NCBI RefSeq assembly: GCF_014656375.1
Contig: NZ_BNCH01000003.1
Location: forward strand, 1 to 64,000
Direction: 5' to 3'
From: Aliiroseovarius zhejiangensis
GTDB taxonomy: Bacteria; Pseudomonadota; Alphaproteobacteria; Rhodobacterales; Rhodobacteraceae
DNA length: 64,000 nt
In this document: one piece after another, positions 25,417 to 35,630 of the stretch
Numbering within the stretch: position 1 is the first letter of the stretch
Layout: each line of letters starts with the position of its first letter
Translations under genes and position numbers: made by a program
Notes under the pieces: model-generated
The model's input: only the letters and a program-made list of their open reading frames with translations
The model's database searches: none
Told to the model about the DNA's origin: nothing

Positions 25417-26795
25417 AGGTTCAGCATCTCGGGCAGGGCGGCCAGCAGCGCCCGTGCACCCATGCCGACGCCGCCTTTCGGACGGGCCGGAGCGGCGTTG
25501 GGGTTCCAGCCATAGATGTCGAAATGCATATATCGCGGCGTGTCGGTGACAAACCGCTTGAGGAACAGCGCGGCCGTGATCGAGCCGGCAAAGCCCCCCT
25601 TGGGCGCGTTGTCCAGATCGGCAATGCCCGGTTCGATCATGGTTTCATAGGGCGCCCATAGCGGCAGTTCCCAAACCGGATCAGCGGCGGAGTTCGCCCC
25701 TTTGCGCAGGGCGTCGGCATCGCTGGGCATGGTCGCATAGAACGGCGACAGGTCCGGGCCGACCGCCACCCGCGCAGCCCCGGTCAACGTGGCCATCGAA
25801 ACGATCAGGTCAGGCGTATCCTCGTCCGCCAAAGCCAGCGCATCGGCCAGCACAAGGCGTCCTTCGGCGTCGGTGTTGTTCACCTCGACCGTCAGCCCCT
25901 TGCGCGAGGTCAGGATGTCGCCGGGGCGAAAGGCATTGCCAGACACGGCATTTTCCACCGCCGGGATCAGAACCCGCAGTTGCACCTTCACCCCAAGCGC
26001 CATGATCATCTGCGCAAGCCCGAGCACGGTGGCCGCCCCGCCCATGTCCTTTTTCATCAGGCCCATCGAAGCGCCCGGTTTCAGGTTCAGCCCGCCGGTG
26101 TCAAAGCACACGCCCTTGCCAACCAGCGTCAGTTTTGGACCGGCATCGCCCCAACGCAGGTCGATCAGTCGGGGCGCACGGTCCGCCGCGCGACCGACGG
26201 CGTGGATCATCGGAAAACTGTCCGTGAGCAGCGCATCGCCCTTGGTGACCGAGATTTTGGCACCGTGATCTTCGGCCAGCTTGGCAATCGCCTGTTCCAG
26301 TTGGTCCGGCCCCATATCCTCGGTCGGGGTGTTGATCAGGTCGCGGGTCAGGGCTTCGCCCGCCGCAATGACCTCAAGACGCCCCGCATCAATGCCGTCA
26401 GGCGCGACGATCATCGCTTCAGGCCGCTTCTGATCAGCGTAGCGGTCGAACCGATAGCCTTCCAGCAACCAGCCAAGCGCCGCTTCTTCCAATGCGGTCG
26501 GCTCCAGCGCGTGTTGCAGGCGATAGGTGCCCTTGGGCAGCTTCATGCGCGCCGCCGCCATGCCAAAGCGGTTGCGGGCGCGGGCGGTATCGTCGCCATT
26601 GCCGACCAACGCCAACGCAGGCATCCCGCCTTCGTCCGGGACTACCAGAACCTCGCCAAGCGTGCCTTGAAAACCATTGGCGCGCGCCCAGGCACGTGCT
26701 GGCTCCGGCAGGGCTTCCATCACCGTTTCATCACCTTTTTCGATGACGATCAGCGGGATGGCGTCTGGGGTTTCGGTGGCGAATGTCAGGGTCAT
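25413..26795 (-). CDS. Leucyl aminopeptidase, M17 family
   Basis: 460 residues. The metal and catalytic motifs of M17 are present: VGKGVCFDTGGLNLKP, MKKDMGGAATVLG and the signature NTDAEGRLVLADAL. The N-terminal domain is shorter and divergent compared with E. coli PepA, closer to PepB-like enzymes. It removes N-terminal residues from peptides in the cytosol as a two-metal hexamer. The start at 26795 (MTLTFATET) is preferred because the in-frame extension to 26930 is unlike any M17 protein. It is co-transcribed with the NlpC/P60 gene. Confidence 0.92.
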   Translation of the reverse strand: MTLTFATETPDAIPLIVIEKGDETVMEALPEPARAWARANGFQGTLGEVLVVPDEGGMPALALVGNGDDTARARNRFGMAAARMKLPKGTYRLQHALEPTALEEAALGWLLEGYRFDRYADQKRPEAMIVAPDGIDAGRLEVIAAGEALTRDLINTPTEDMGPDQLEQAIAKLAEDHGAKISVTKGDALLTDSFPMIHAVGRAADRAPRLIDLRWGDAGPKLTLVGKGVCFDTGGLNLKPGASMGLMKKDMGGAATVLGLAQMIMALGVKVQLRVLIPAVENAVSGNAFRPGDILTSRKGLTVEVNNTDAEGRLVLADALALADEDTPDLIVSMATLTGAARVAVGPDLSPFYATMPSDADALRKGANSAADPVWELPLWAPYETMIEPGIADLDNAPKGGFAGSITAALFLKRFVTDTPRYMHFDIYGWNPNAAPARPKGGVGMGARALLAALPEMLNL

Positions 26796-26902
26796 CTTGG
26801 CCTCGGCTATAGTGAGTCGATCACAACTTAACGCCACAGCGCCGCGCCGCAAGGCAAAGGCGCGGGCCGGCCTGGTTTCGCCGAAGCCCGCCTTCCCCCT
26901 GA

Positions 26903-27283
26903 TCAGATCGACATATCCTGAATATCCCACACCGCGATCAGGCTGCGTTCACCAATCCGCCCCAGCCGCGCAACGGTCGCGTGGAAGGCCGGTTCGTCCG
27001 TGCCGTCAGACAAATCCAGCACATCGCGGGCTACCCGCCCCAGGCTGGTCATGCCGATCTTGTTGGCAATCGCGATCAGGTTTCGCACCTGCTCGCGCAG
27101 ATCGTCGCTTCGCCGCTGACGGTGAGATTTCTGAACCTCGGCCATTCCGATCGCCAGATCCTCCAGCGCCTGATTGACCTCTTTATCGGCGCGCACCGGC
27201 CCCCATTGGACATACATGCGTTCCAGCTGTGCGCGATCTAGCCGCACGGTTTCCCTGTGGCTCAACTTAACAACGACAGTCAC
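26903..27283 (-). CDS. Conserved-looking hypothetical protein
   Basis: 126 residues, cytosolic, mostly helical by composition, without cysteine. It has a charged middle (QKSHRQRRSDDLREQV) and an N-terminal segment rich in Arg (SHRETVRLDRAQLERMYV). I do not recognise a family. The layout, with helices carrying DLREQVRNLIAIANKIGM, could suit a small helical bundle of the histidine phosphotransfer type, but the expected surface His motif is not seen. It lies alone between the aminopeptidase and the divergent carbonic anhydrase gene. Confidence 0.6.
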   Translation of the reverse strand: MTVVVKLSHRETVRLDRAQLERMYVQWGPVRADKEVNQALEDLAIGMAEVQKSHRQRRSDDLREQVRNLIAIANKIGMTSLGRVARDVLDLSDGTDEPAFHATVARLGRIGERSLIAVWDIQDMSI

Positions 27284-27423
27284 CTGTTCACCCCTAGATA
27301 TTTTCCCTCTCGTGGTGATCGTGACGTAACGACCTCAAGAAATCGTATACCGATACGGCAAAATTTCCTCGAATTTCATGCGATTGCGACCTACATACGA
27401 AGGAAGCTGAACGGGAGGATTCC

Positions 27424-28071
27424 ATGGAACGAGCGCAACCGCTGCCATCTTATCTTGTGCATCGCTATCAGGGCTGGAAAGCCACCGGATACGCGGACAA
27501 TCAATCGTGGTATCGGCGCCTGGCCGAATTGGGTCAGCATCCGCGTGCCATGGTGATTTCCTGTTGCGATTCGCGAGTGCATGTCACTTCAATTTTCGGT
27601 GCGGATCAGGGCGAATTCTTTATCCACCGCAACATTGCAAACCTTGTTCCCCCCTTCGCACCGGATGGCGATTATCACGGCACCTCGGCAGCGATCGAGT
27701 ATGCGGTGACCGCCCTGAAGGTTGCGCATCTGATCGTGCTGGGCCATTCCAGTTGCGGCGGCGTGAAAGGGTTTCACGAACGCTGCCTCGGTCGCGCGCC
27801 AGAGCTGGCTGAAAAAACCTCGTTTGTCGGGCGCTGGATCGACCTCTTGAAACCGGGATATGAGCGCCTTGGCGGCAACGACGCCGATATCGACAGCGCC
27901 ACGCTTGAGAAAGAGGCGGTGAAGGTCTCGCTTGAAAATCTGTTGACCTTTCCCTTCGTTCAGGAAGCGGTAGATCAGGACAAGCTGACCCTGCACGGTG
28001 TCTGGAACGACATCGGCGAAGGTGGATTGGAATACTACGACGCAAAGAGCAAAGCATTCCGGCCTGTCTGA
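27424..28071 (+). CDS. Beta-class carbonic anhydrase
   Basis: 215 residues. Zinc ligands and the catalytic dyad are visible: CCDSRV (Cys and the Asp-Arg pair), then HSSCGGVKGF (His and Cys). FFIHRNIANLVPP is also diagnostic. It interconverts CO2 and bicarbonate in the cytosol, supplying bicarbonate for carboxylases. GGGAGGATTCC stands directly before the ATG. The upstream 140 bases, shared with the divergent hypothetical gene, contain a short CGTAT-N4-ATACG repeat at 27344-27357 of unknown meaning. Confidence 0.95.
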   Translation: MERAQPLPSYLVHRYQGWKATGYADNQSWYRRLAELGQHPRAMVISCCDSRVHVTSIFGADQGEFFIHRNIANLVPPFAPDGDYHGTSAAIEYAVTALKVAHLIVLGHSSCGGVKGFHERCLGRAPELAEKTSFVGRWIDLLKPGYERLGGNDADIDSATLEKEAVKVSLENLLTFPFVQEAVDQDKLTLHGVWNDIGEGGLEYYDAKSKAFRPV

Positions 28072-28165
28072 TCGGTTCCGTTGGGCTTTTGCGCCATCGC
28101 GCGGCTGAAATCGCGTTTGGTTCTGATTTGTGCTATCCTGCGTTCATTGAACGAAGGGTTTTTGC

Positions 28166-28699
28166 ATGAAATTGATTTTTGGCTTGCTGAAAGGGTTTGC
28201 GATCGTGGTGGTTGCCATGATCGCCATTGCTTTCCTTTTGCCATCCGATGTGTCTGTCAGCCGATCCACGCTGATTGCCGCTCCGACCGAAGAGATCTTT
28301 CCATATGTGAATTCGATGCAGGCGACCGAAGCATGGTCGCCCTGGCTGTCGCGCGATCCTGATGTGGTCTTGACCTACGAAGGGCCCGAGGAAGGTGTCG
28401 GCAACACATTGCGCTGGACGTCGGACGACCCAAGTGTGGGCACCGGCATTCAGGTGATCATCGCCAGCACGCCAAACGAACGGGTGGACACCGCGCTGGA
28501 TTTCGGGCCGCAGGGGCTTGCCAATGCCTATTTCGATCTTGCCCCGGCGGACGGTGGTACATTGGTGGCCTGGGGGTTTGAAACCGATCTGGGCATGAAT
28601 CCGATTGCGCGCTGGATGGGTCTGATGTTCGATGGCTGGATCGGTGCGGATTACGAAAAGGGTTTGGCGAATTTGAAGGCACTGGTCGAAGGCGGTTAG
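28166..28699 (+). CDS. SRPBCC-family protein with N-terminal membrane anchor
   Basis: 177 residues. A hydrophobic segment (about 3-24, LIFGLLKGFAIVVVAMIAIA) anchors the protein. The rest is a START/SRPBCC lipid- or ligand-binding fold (STLIAAPTEEIFPYVNSMQATEAWSPW is the usual first strand-helix, WMGLMFDGWIGADYEKGL the long C-terminal helix). The domain would face the periplasm. Ligand and role are unknown. AAGGG precedes the ATG. It sits 94 bases after the carbonic anhydrase gene and 157 before the flavodoxin gene, all rightward. Confidence 0.75.
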   Translation: MKLIFGLLKGFAIVVVAMIAIAFLLPSDVSVSRSTLIAAPTEEIFPYVNSMQATEAWSPWLSRDPDVVLTYEGPEEGVGNTLRWTSDDPSVGTGIQVIIASTPNERVDTALDFGPQGLANAYFDLAPADGGTLVAWGFETDLGMNPIARWMGLMFDGWIGADYEKGLANLKALVEGG

Positions 28700-28856
28700 C
28701 GTCAGGTCTGTTGCGAAACGGTCCGGGAGTTGATGCGCGTCATGGCGCGACCGGACTTGGCATGGCTTGCTTGTGCAAATCGGGCAGGTGGGTGCCAATG
28801 CCTCATGTTGACAGATGCCACCTGCCTTGTGCTGATGCTGGAAAACGGAGGTCGCC

Positions 28857-29393
28857 ATGAAAATCCTGATCGCTTACGCAACCACGGAAGGCCAAACCAG
28901 AAAGATCGCCCGATGGGTCGCGGATCGCATCTTTGATCAGGGCCATACCGTAGAGCTTGCACCGCTGTCAGAGCTGGAGGGCATCAAGCTGGCGCGATTT
29001 GACGGAGTCATTCTGGCCGCCTCGATCCATCTGGGCAATTACCAGTCGGAACTTACCGAATTCGCGCACCGGTCGGCAATGCGGTTGTCGAAACAGCCCA
29101 CGTTGTTTCTGTCCGTGTCGCTGGCCGCGGCGGGTCATGACGCCGAAGACTGGGGCGGACTGGAACGGACCACCGAAGTGTTTCAGGCGGCGACCGGCTG
29201 GTCCCCCGACCGGCTGGTGCATGTGGCCGGGGCATATAAGCCATCGAAATACGATATGTTTCAACGCTTTGTCATGCGGCGTGTCATTGCGCAGAAGGAT
29301 CCCGACAAGGATCTGAGCTTCGACCACGAATATACGGACTGGGCCGCCCTGGGTGCCGAGGTGGACAGCTGGCTGGCCGCGCTTTCAGGCTGA
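28857..29393 (+). CDS. Flavodoxin-domain protein, HemG-like
   Basis: 178 residues forming one long-chain-less flavodoxin domain. The FMN phosphate loop is AYATTEGQTRKIA at the start, followed by the HemG-type ASIHLGNYQ and the LAAAGHDAEDWGG loop. Menaquinone- or quinone-linked HemG oxidises protoporphyrinogen IX in gammaproteobacteria. Here that activity is only an inference from family resemblance, because alphaproteobacteria more often use HemJ. hemE, hemC and hemF lie within 10 kb, which is suggestive. GGAGGTCGCC precedes the ATG. It ends at a bidirectional terminator shared with asd. Confidence 0.78.
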   Translation: MKILIAYATTEGQTRKIARWVADRIFDQGHTVELAPLSELEGIKLARFDGVILAASIHLGNYQSELTEFAHRSAMRLSKQPTLFLSVSLAAAGHDAEDWGGLERTTEVFQAATGWSPDRLVHVAGAYKPSKYDMFQRFVMRRVIAQKDPDKDLSFDHEYTDWAALGAEVDSWLAALSG

Positions 29394-29410
29394 CTGCCCC
29401 GGCAGACGAC

Positions 29411-29436
29411 AAAGCCCCCGGCAATGCGGGGGCTTT
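29411..29436. terminator. Bidirectional terminator between the flavodoxin gene and asd
   Basis: AAAGCCCCC (29411-29419) pairs with GGGGGCTTT (29428-29436). The A/T ends of the stem supply short T runs on both strands, and the genes on either side converge on it. Confidence 0.8.
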
Positions 29437-29455
29437 GCATTAGGGTGACACGGGA

Positions 29456-30478
29456 TCAGCCCTTTTTCAGAACCTCACGACCCAGAAGCTCGGCGATCTG
29501 CACCGCGTTCAGGGCCGCCCCCTTGCGCAGGTTGTCGGACACGCACCAGAAGTTCAGGCCGTTGTCGACGGTCACGTCCTGACGGATCCGACTGATAAAG
29601 GTGGCGAAATCGCCCACGCATTCCACCGGAGTGACGTATCCGCCATCCTCGCGCTTGTCGACGACCAGAATACCGGGGGCTTGGCGCAGAATGTCGCGGG
29701 CTTCGTCCTCGTCCAGAAACTCTTCGGTCTCGATGTTCACCGATTCCGAGTGGCCCACGAACACCGGCACGCGCACGCAGGTTGCCGTGACCTTGATCGA
29801 CGGATCGACGATCTTTTTCGTCTCGGCGATCATCTTCCACTCTTCCTTGGTGTCGCCTGAATCCATGAACACGTCGATATGCGGAATGACGTTGAAGGCG
29901 ATCTGCTTGGTATAGACCTTCGGGTCGACTTCCTGACCCGGCACATACATGCCCTTGGTCTGATTCCACAGCTCATCAATCGCGTCTTTGCCCGAGCCCG
30001 ACACCGACTGATAGGTCGACACCACGACGCGCTTGATTTTCGCGCGGTCATGCAAAGGCTTCAGCGCCACAACCATTTGCGCGGTTGAACAGTTGGGGTT
30101 GGCGATGATGTTCTTCTTTGCGTAATCGTGGATCGCCTGCGGGTTCACCTCGGGCACGATCAGCGGAATATCCGCGTCGTATCGATAAAGCGACGAGTTG
30201 TCGATCACGACACAGCCAGCCGCGGCCGCTTTGGGCGCGTATTGCTTGGTAGCCTCGGACCCGACGGCGAACAGCGCCATGTCCCAACCGGTAAAGTCAA
30301 ACGCATCCAGATCCTTGGTGGTCAGGGTGGTATCGCCAAAGCTGACCTCGGTGCCGAGGGAACGGCGCGACGCAAGCGCGACAATCTCGTCCACGGGAAA
30401 CTGGCGTTCTGCCAGAATGTTCAGCATCTCGCGGCCCACGTTCCCCGTGGCGCCAACGACAGCGATTTTATAGCCCAT
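29456..30478 (-). CDS. asd: Aspartate-semialdehyde dehydrogenase
   Basis: 340 residues, cytosolic. NADP loop VVGATGNVGREML at the N-terminus, catalytic Cys in NPNCSTAQM, substrate-binding KRVVVSTYQSVSGSG and the later His in GHSESVN. It reduces aspartyl phosphate to aspartate semialdehyde for lysine, threonine, methionine and diaminopimelate. lysA, the last step of the lysine branch, is at the right end of the window. AGGAGG lies 5 bases before ATG 30478; a GTG at 30481 is too close to it. Confidence 0.96.
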   Translation of the reverse strand: MGYKIAVVGATGNVGREMLNILAERQFPVDEIVALASRRSLGTEVSFGDTTLTTKDLDAFDFTGWDMALFAVGSEATKQYAPKAAAAGCVVIDNSSLYRYDADIPLIVPEVNPQAIHDYAKKNIIANPNCSTAQMVVALKPLHDRAKIKRVVVSTYQSVSGSGKDAIDELWNQTKGMYVPGQEVDPKVYTKQIAFNVIPHIDVFMDSGDTKEEWKMIAETKKIVDPSIKVTATCVRVPVFVGHSESVNIETEEFLDEDEARDILRQAPGILVVDKREDGGYVTPVECVGDFATFISRIRQDVTVDNGLNFWCVSDNLRKGAALNAVQIAELLGREVLKKG

Positions 30479-30862
30479 CACGGCCTCCTATATGTCTCTC
30501 AGTCGCGCCAGACCCCTTGTGAATCTGGTCAGACCGAGGGCGTCCATAGCGCAATTGCCGCGCCTGCGAAAGCGTCATACGCGCGATCTGCCATGTTTTG
30601 TCGTTGACTTGTGTGCTTTTCGCTGTGATACGGGCGCAATCTGTCCGGTCGACGCGTGAGCGACCCGCCCAAATACACGAGGCAGACAGAGGTCGGGCAA
30701 TGCGCCCTTTTCAACAAGTTCCCAAATCACGCGGGGTTCTGACGGCCATTCGGCGCTCAGGGCACTCGGCCCGGCGCGAGTATTGGCCGCAACCGATGCG
30801 ATGGGCATAAAGCCCCACCCGTGTGACAGCGGCGTGCCGATGTGCATGCCAGAAAGACGACT
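30479..30862. other. Divergent intergenic region, asd / DEAD-box helicase
   Basis: 384 bases between two divergently read genes. A -35-like TTGACT at 30604-30609 has a weak -10 candidate 16 bases later (30626-30631) and could serve the helicase. No palindrome, RNA gene or small protein gene is convincing here. Confidence 0.45.
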
Positions 30863-32145
<1,283 letters not shown>

Positions 32146-32149
<4 letters not shown>

Positions 32150-33333
32150 TCCGTGCGGTCGGTGCTTAGCAGATACAGCAGGCAGCCGATCAATCCCGGT
32201 ATCGCGAAAAACAGGAACACGGCCTGATACGGGGCCGTGACCGCCACACTAGGCCCTTGCGCGGCGCGAAACACGCTGGCTGAAGCATATTGAAACAACC
32301 CGACCCCGCCGATCCCGAACATATTCATCAACGTGACGCCTCGCCCGATCAAATGCGGCGGGAAGAAACTGCGCGCGTGCGCCATGATCAGGGGATAGCT
32401 TGCCCCCAGCAACCCGATTGCGGCCATCGTCAGCGACACCGGCCAGACGCCCGCATCAGGGGCTGCCCAAAGCAGAAATACCAGCCCGGTCGCCAGAAGG
32501 TTGCCGGAAAACACCACCCATTTGCGGGTGCCAAAGATCCGGTCCATCGGGCCGTAGGCGAAACTGCCAATCACCATCGCCAGCGCAATCGCCATGGTGG
32601 CCCAGCCAATGCCGGTGGTGTCCAACCCATAGACATCGCGCAGATAAGGGCCAGCCCAACTGCCGCGCAACCCTGCCGCTGCGGCGTAGTTCACAAACAT
32701 GATGGGAAAGATCGCCCATAATGCGGGGATCTTCAAAAGGTCCAGAACCGACCCTTTGGGCGCATCGGCCTGGCGTTCCAGCCGGGGGGGATTGTCCACC
32801 GCCAACATGATCAGGGCCGCCACCACCAGCGTCACCACCGACAGCACCCAAAGACACGCCCGCCAGCCGAACTGCTCAACCGCCAGCGCAAGCGGCAACG
32901 CCCCCGCCAAGTTGCCAAGCGAGCCGATGCCAATCACCATGCCCGCCAGCGTGCCAAACACCGCAGGCGAATACATGCGCGCAAAGATGAAATAGCTGGC
33001 CATCAAGACCGGCGAACAGCCGATACCAATCAGCACCATCGCATAAAGAACGTGATCCGGGGTCGAGGCCATGGCAAACACCGCCGCCCCGCCCGCCCCG
33101 CCAAGCGCCAAAAGCGCCGCGGCCACCTTGCGTGGCCCGATATTGTCCAACCCCCAACCCACCGGGATCTGCATCAGCGCAAACACCAGAAACCACGCCC
33201 CGGATGCTTGCGCCAAATCCTCCGGCGTTGCGCCCAAGTCAGCCTTCAACGCAGGCGTCATCACCGCCAGGAAAGCGCGATAAAACTGGCTCAGCACATA
33301 GGCGATGATCAGCGTGGCAATCCCCAGCCGCAT
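32146..33333 (-). CDS. MFS transporter
   Basis: 395 residues, twelve membrane helices, major facilitator fold. The N-terminal half has RAFLAVMTPALKADLG and MQIPVGWGLDNIGPRK, the family A-like loop between helices 2 and 3. The central loop carries RLERQADAPKGSVLDLL. It resembles the nitrate/cyanate and general metabolite MFS groups, but I cannot name a substrate. GGAGCCGGG precedes the ATG. It is read leftward after hemE, separated by an intergenic repeat element. Confidence 0.88.
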
Positions 33334-33395
33334 TCCCGGCTCCTTTCAACAACCCGCGCAGAAGACACGAGCCTGCCCAACTTGACAAGCCCGCC

Positions 33396-33469
33396 CGCTT
33401 CTTCTGGCCCAAAATATCCTGGGGGAGGGGGGAAGCCGCAAGGCTTTCACACGGGGGCAACGCCCCCAG
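33396..33469 (-). repeat. Repeat element, copy 1, downstream of hemE
   Basis: Read on the minus strand it comprises a hairpin (GGGGGC/GCCCCC, 33453-33467), a smaller hairpin (AAGCC-GCAA-GGCTT, 33433-33446) and then a conserved block at 33397-33424. The block matches copy 2 (55558-55585) at 27 of 28 positions: CCCCAGGATATTTT, one variable base, GGCCAGAAGAAGC. In both copies the hairpin is nearest the upstream gene's stop codon. Confidence 0.85.
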
Positions 33470-33474
33470 CGGCG

Positions 33475-34509
33475 TCAGCCGCCCCGCACCGTGTCGATCA
33501 TCAACTGCACATTGTCGGGGTCCGCATCCGGCGTGATCCCGTGACCCAGATTGAAGATATGCGGGCCGTTTTTGAACGCCTCGACAACCTTGCGTGTCTC
33601 GTCCACCAGCGCCTGACCACCCGTCACCATATGGCTTGAGGCAAGGTTGCCCTGCACACAGCCATCAACCTGCACATGCTTGGCCGCCCAGTCCGGGCTG
33701 ACCGAATTGTCCAGTGCCACGCAATCAACCCCGGTGGCCTTGGCAAAACCGATGTAACCGTCGCCGGCCTCACGTGGGAAGCCGATCACCGGGATGCCGG
33801 GATGCCGCTCTTTCAGGGCCTGCGTGATGACGCGGGCTGGCTCAACCGCATATTTCTGGAAATCCTCGCCGTTCAGCGACCCGGCCCAACTGTCGAACAG
33901 CTTCACCACCTCGGCCCCGGCCTCGATCTGCTTGGAGAGGTATTCGATGGTCGCCTCGGTCAGGCGATCCATCACAGCCTCGAACAACGGCCGGTTCTCG
34001 GCCTTCAGCGCGTGGGCTGGTCCCTGATCCTTGGTGCCCTGTCCCGCGATCATATAGGTCGCGACGGTCCACGGCATCCCTGCAAATCCGATCAGCGTGG
34101 TCTCGTCCGGCAGTTCGCGGCGCAGGATACGGACCGTTTCATAGATCGGGTTCAGCGTTTCGTGAATGTCATCCTTGCCGACCAGCTTGTCGAAATCCGA
34201 TTGCTCGGTGATCGTGGACAGGCGCGGGCCCTCGCCGGTGACGAACCACAGATCAGACCCCAACGCCTGCGGCACAAGCAGAATGTCAGCAAACAGGATC
34301 GCCGCATCAAACCCATAACGGCGGATCGGCTGCAATGTCACCTCGGCGGCCAATTCAGGGTTGTAGCACAGCTTCAGGAAATCCCCGGCCTCGGCCCGCG
34401 TGGCGCGATATTCAGGCAGATAGCGCCCGGCTTGACGCATCATCCAGATCGGAGGGGTGGGCAGCGTTTCGCCCGCAAGTGCGCGTAGGATTGTCTTTTG
34501 CTGGGTCAT
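33475..34509 (-). CDS. hemE: Uroporphyrinogen decarboxylase
   Basis: 344 residues, cytosolic. Signature [16 protein letters not shown] binds the substrate carboxylates; the catalytic Asp lies in FADILLVP, and [14 protein letters not shown] is the second family signature. It converts uroporphyrinogen III to coproporphyrinogen III, two steps after HemC and directly before HemF, both encoded nearby. ATG 34509 has AGGAAAGG about 10 bases upstream; the in-frame TTG at 34539 is rejected. It diverges from hemC, 117 bases apart. Confidence 0.96.
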   Translation of the reverse strand: MTQQKTILRALAGETLPTPPIWMMRQAGRYLPEYRATRAEAGDFLKLCYNPELAAEVTLQPIRRYGFDAAILFADILLVPQALGSDLWFVTGEGPRLSTITEQSDFDKLVGKDDIHETLNPIYETVRILRRELPDETTLIGFAGMPWTVATYMIAGQGTKDQGPAHALKAENRPLFEAVMDRLTEATIEYLSKQIEAGAEVVKLFDSWAGSLNGEDFQKYAVEPARVITQALKERHPGIPVIGFPREAGDGYIGFAKATGVDCVALDNSVSPDWAAKHVQVDGCVQGNLASSHMVTGGQALVDETRKVVEAFKNGPHIFNLGHGITPDADPDNVQLMIDTVRGG

Positions 34510-34626
34510 GATGGCGGGCCTTTCCTGTCGGCGTTTCAAGCGTCGTCCCTCACACGCGACAGGATGTCAAGCGCACGGGGTGCCGCAGGCATGGACAGCC
34601 CCGATCTTCCGGCGTAAACGAGTGGC

Positions 34627-35583
34627 ATGACACATGCATATCCGACCCCCGACGCCCCCTTGAAAATCGGCACCCGTGGCAGCCCGCTGGCTCTGGCGCA
34701 GGCGCATGAAACGCGCCGCCGCCTGATGGCTGCCTTCGATCTGCCTGAAGCGGCGTTCGAGGTGGTGGTCATCCACACCACGGGCGACGACCGCGCGATG
34801 ATCGCCGCCGACCGCGCGTTGAAGGAAATCGGCAACAAGGGCCTGTTCACCAAAGAAATTGAAGAGGCGATGCTGGACGGTCGCATCGACATCGCGGTGC
34901 ATTCGATGAAGGACATGCCGACCGCACAGCCTGACGGGCTTGTGCTGGATTGCAACCTGCCGCGTGAAGATACGCGCGACGCGTTCGTGTCGGTCAAATA
35001 CTCTTCGATTGCCGAACTGCCCAAGGGCGCGGTGGTCGGCACCTCGTCGCTGCGCCGCAAATCGCAGCTTCTGAACCGCCGCCCTGATCTTCAGGTGGTC
35101 GAGTTTCGCGGCAACGTTCAGACCCGTTTGAAGAAGCTGCATGATGGCGTGGCCGAAGCCACATTCCTTGCCATGGCCGGCCTGAACCGGCTGGGCATGG
35201 ACGACGTGCCCAAGACCCCCATCCCGACCGAGGATATGTTGAACGCCGTTGCCCAAGGCGCCATCGGGATCGAACGGCGCGCCGACGACATGCGCGCAAA
35301 AGAGATGCTGGATGCGATCCACGACACCCCGACCGGGCAGCGTCTGGCGGCCGAACGCGCCTTTCTTGCGGCACTTGACGGGTCGTGTGAAACGCCCATC
35401 GCGGCCCTTGCGACACTGGACGGCGGCACGCTGACCCTGCGCGGTGAAATCTTGCGCACCGATGGGTCACAATCGGAAGCCGGGCAGGTCTCTGGCCCCA
35501 TTGCCGATGGGCCCGAGATGGGTCGGGCGTTGGCGCGCGAGCTTCTGTCCCGCGTCGATGACGATTTTTTTGACTGGAAGTAA
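34627..35583 (+). CDS. hemC: Porphobilinogen deaminase (hydroxymethylbilane synthase)
   Basis: 318 residues. It has the N-terminal GTRGSPLALAQA, the basic loop HSMKDMPTA, the arginine-rich SSLRRKSQLL and the dipyrromethane-cofactor Cys in LDGSCETPIAAL. It assembles four porphobilinogens into hydroxymethylbilane for haem, bacteriochlorophyll and cobalamin. The ribosome site is weak (GAGTGGC). The shared hemE-hemC promoter region shows no FNR or ICE box by eye. A terminator follows directly. Confidence 0.96.
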   Translation: MTHAYPTPDAPLKIGTRGSPLALAQAHETRRRLMAAFDLPEAAFEVVVIHTTGDDRAMIAADRALKEIGNKGLFTKEIEEAMLDGRIDIAVHSMKDMPTAQPDGLVLDCNLPREDTRDAFVSVKYSSIAELPKGAVVGTSSLRRKSQLLNRRPDLQVVEFRGNVQTRLKKLHDGVAEATFLAMAGLNRLGMDDVPKTPIPTEDMLNAVAQGAIGIERRADDMRAKEMLDAIHDTPTGQRLAAERAFLAALDGSCETPIAALATLDGGTLTLRGEILRTDGSQSEAGQVSGPIADGPEMGRALARELLSRVDDDFFDWK

Positions 35584-35587
35584 GAAC

Positions 35588-35613
35588 AGGCCCGGCACAA
35601 CGACCGGGCCTTT
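35588..35613. terminator. Terminator between hemC and the thiolase gene
   Basis: AGGCCCGG (35588-35595) pairs with CCGGGCCT (35604-35611) and is followed by TTTCT on the plus strand, directly after the hemC stop. The convergent thiolase gene may use it too. Confidence 0.8.
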
Positions 35614-35630
35614 CTGCTTCGCGGGACGTC

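Noticed and set aside
27344-27357. CGTAT-ACCG-ATACG inverted repeat upstream of the carbonic anhydrase gene
   Set aside because: Arms of five bases are expected by chance in a window of this size and no regulator is nearby.
34510-34626. FNR or iron box between hemE and hemC
   Set aside because: No match to TTGAT-N4-ATCAA or TTAGAA-N3-TTCTAA; only an isolated TTGACA-like hexamer on the minus strand without a -10.
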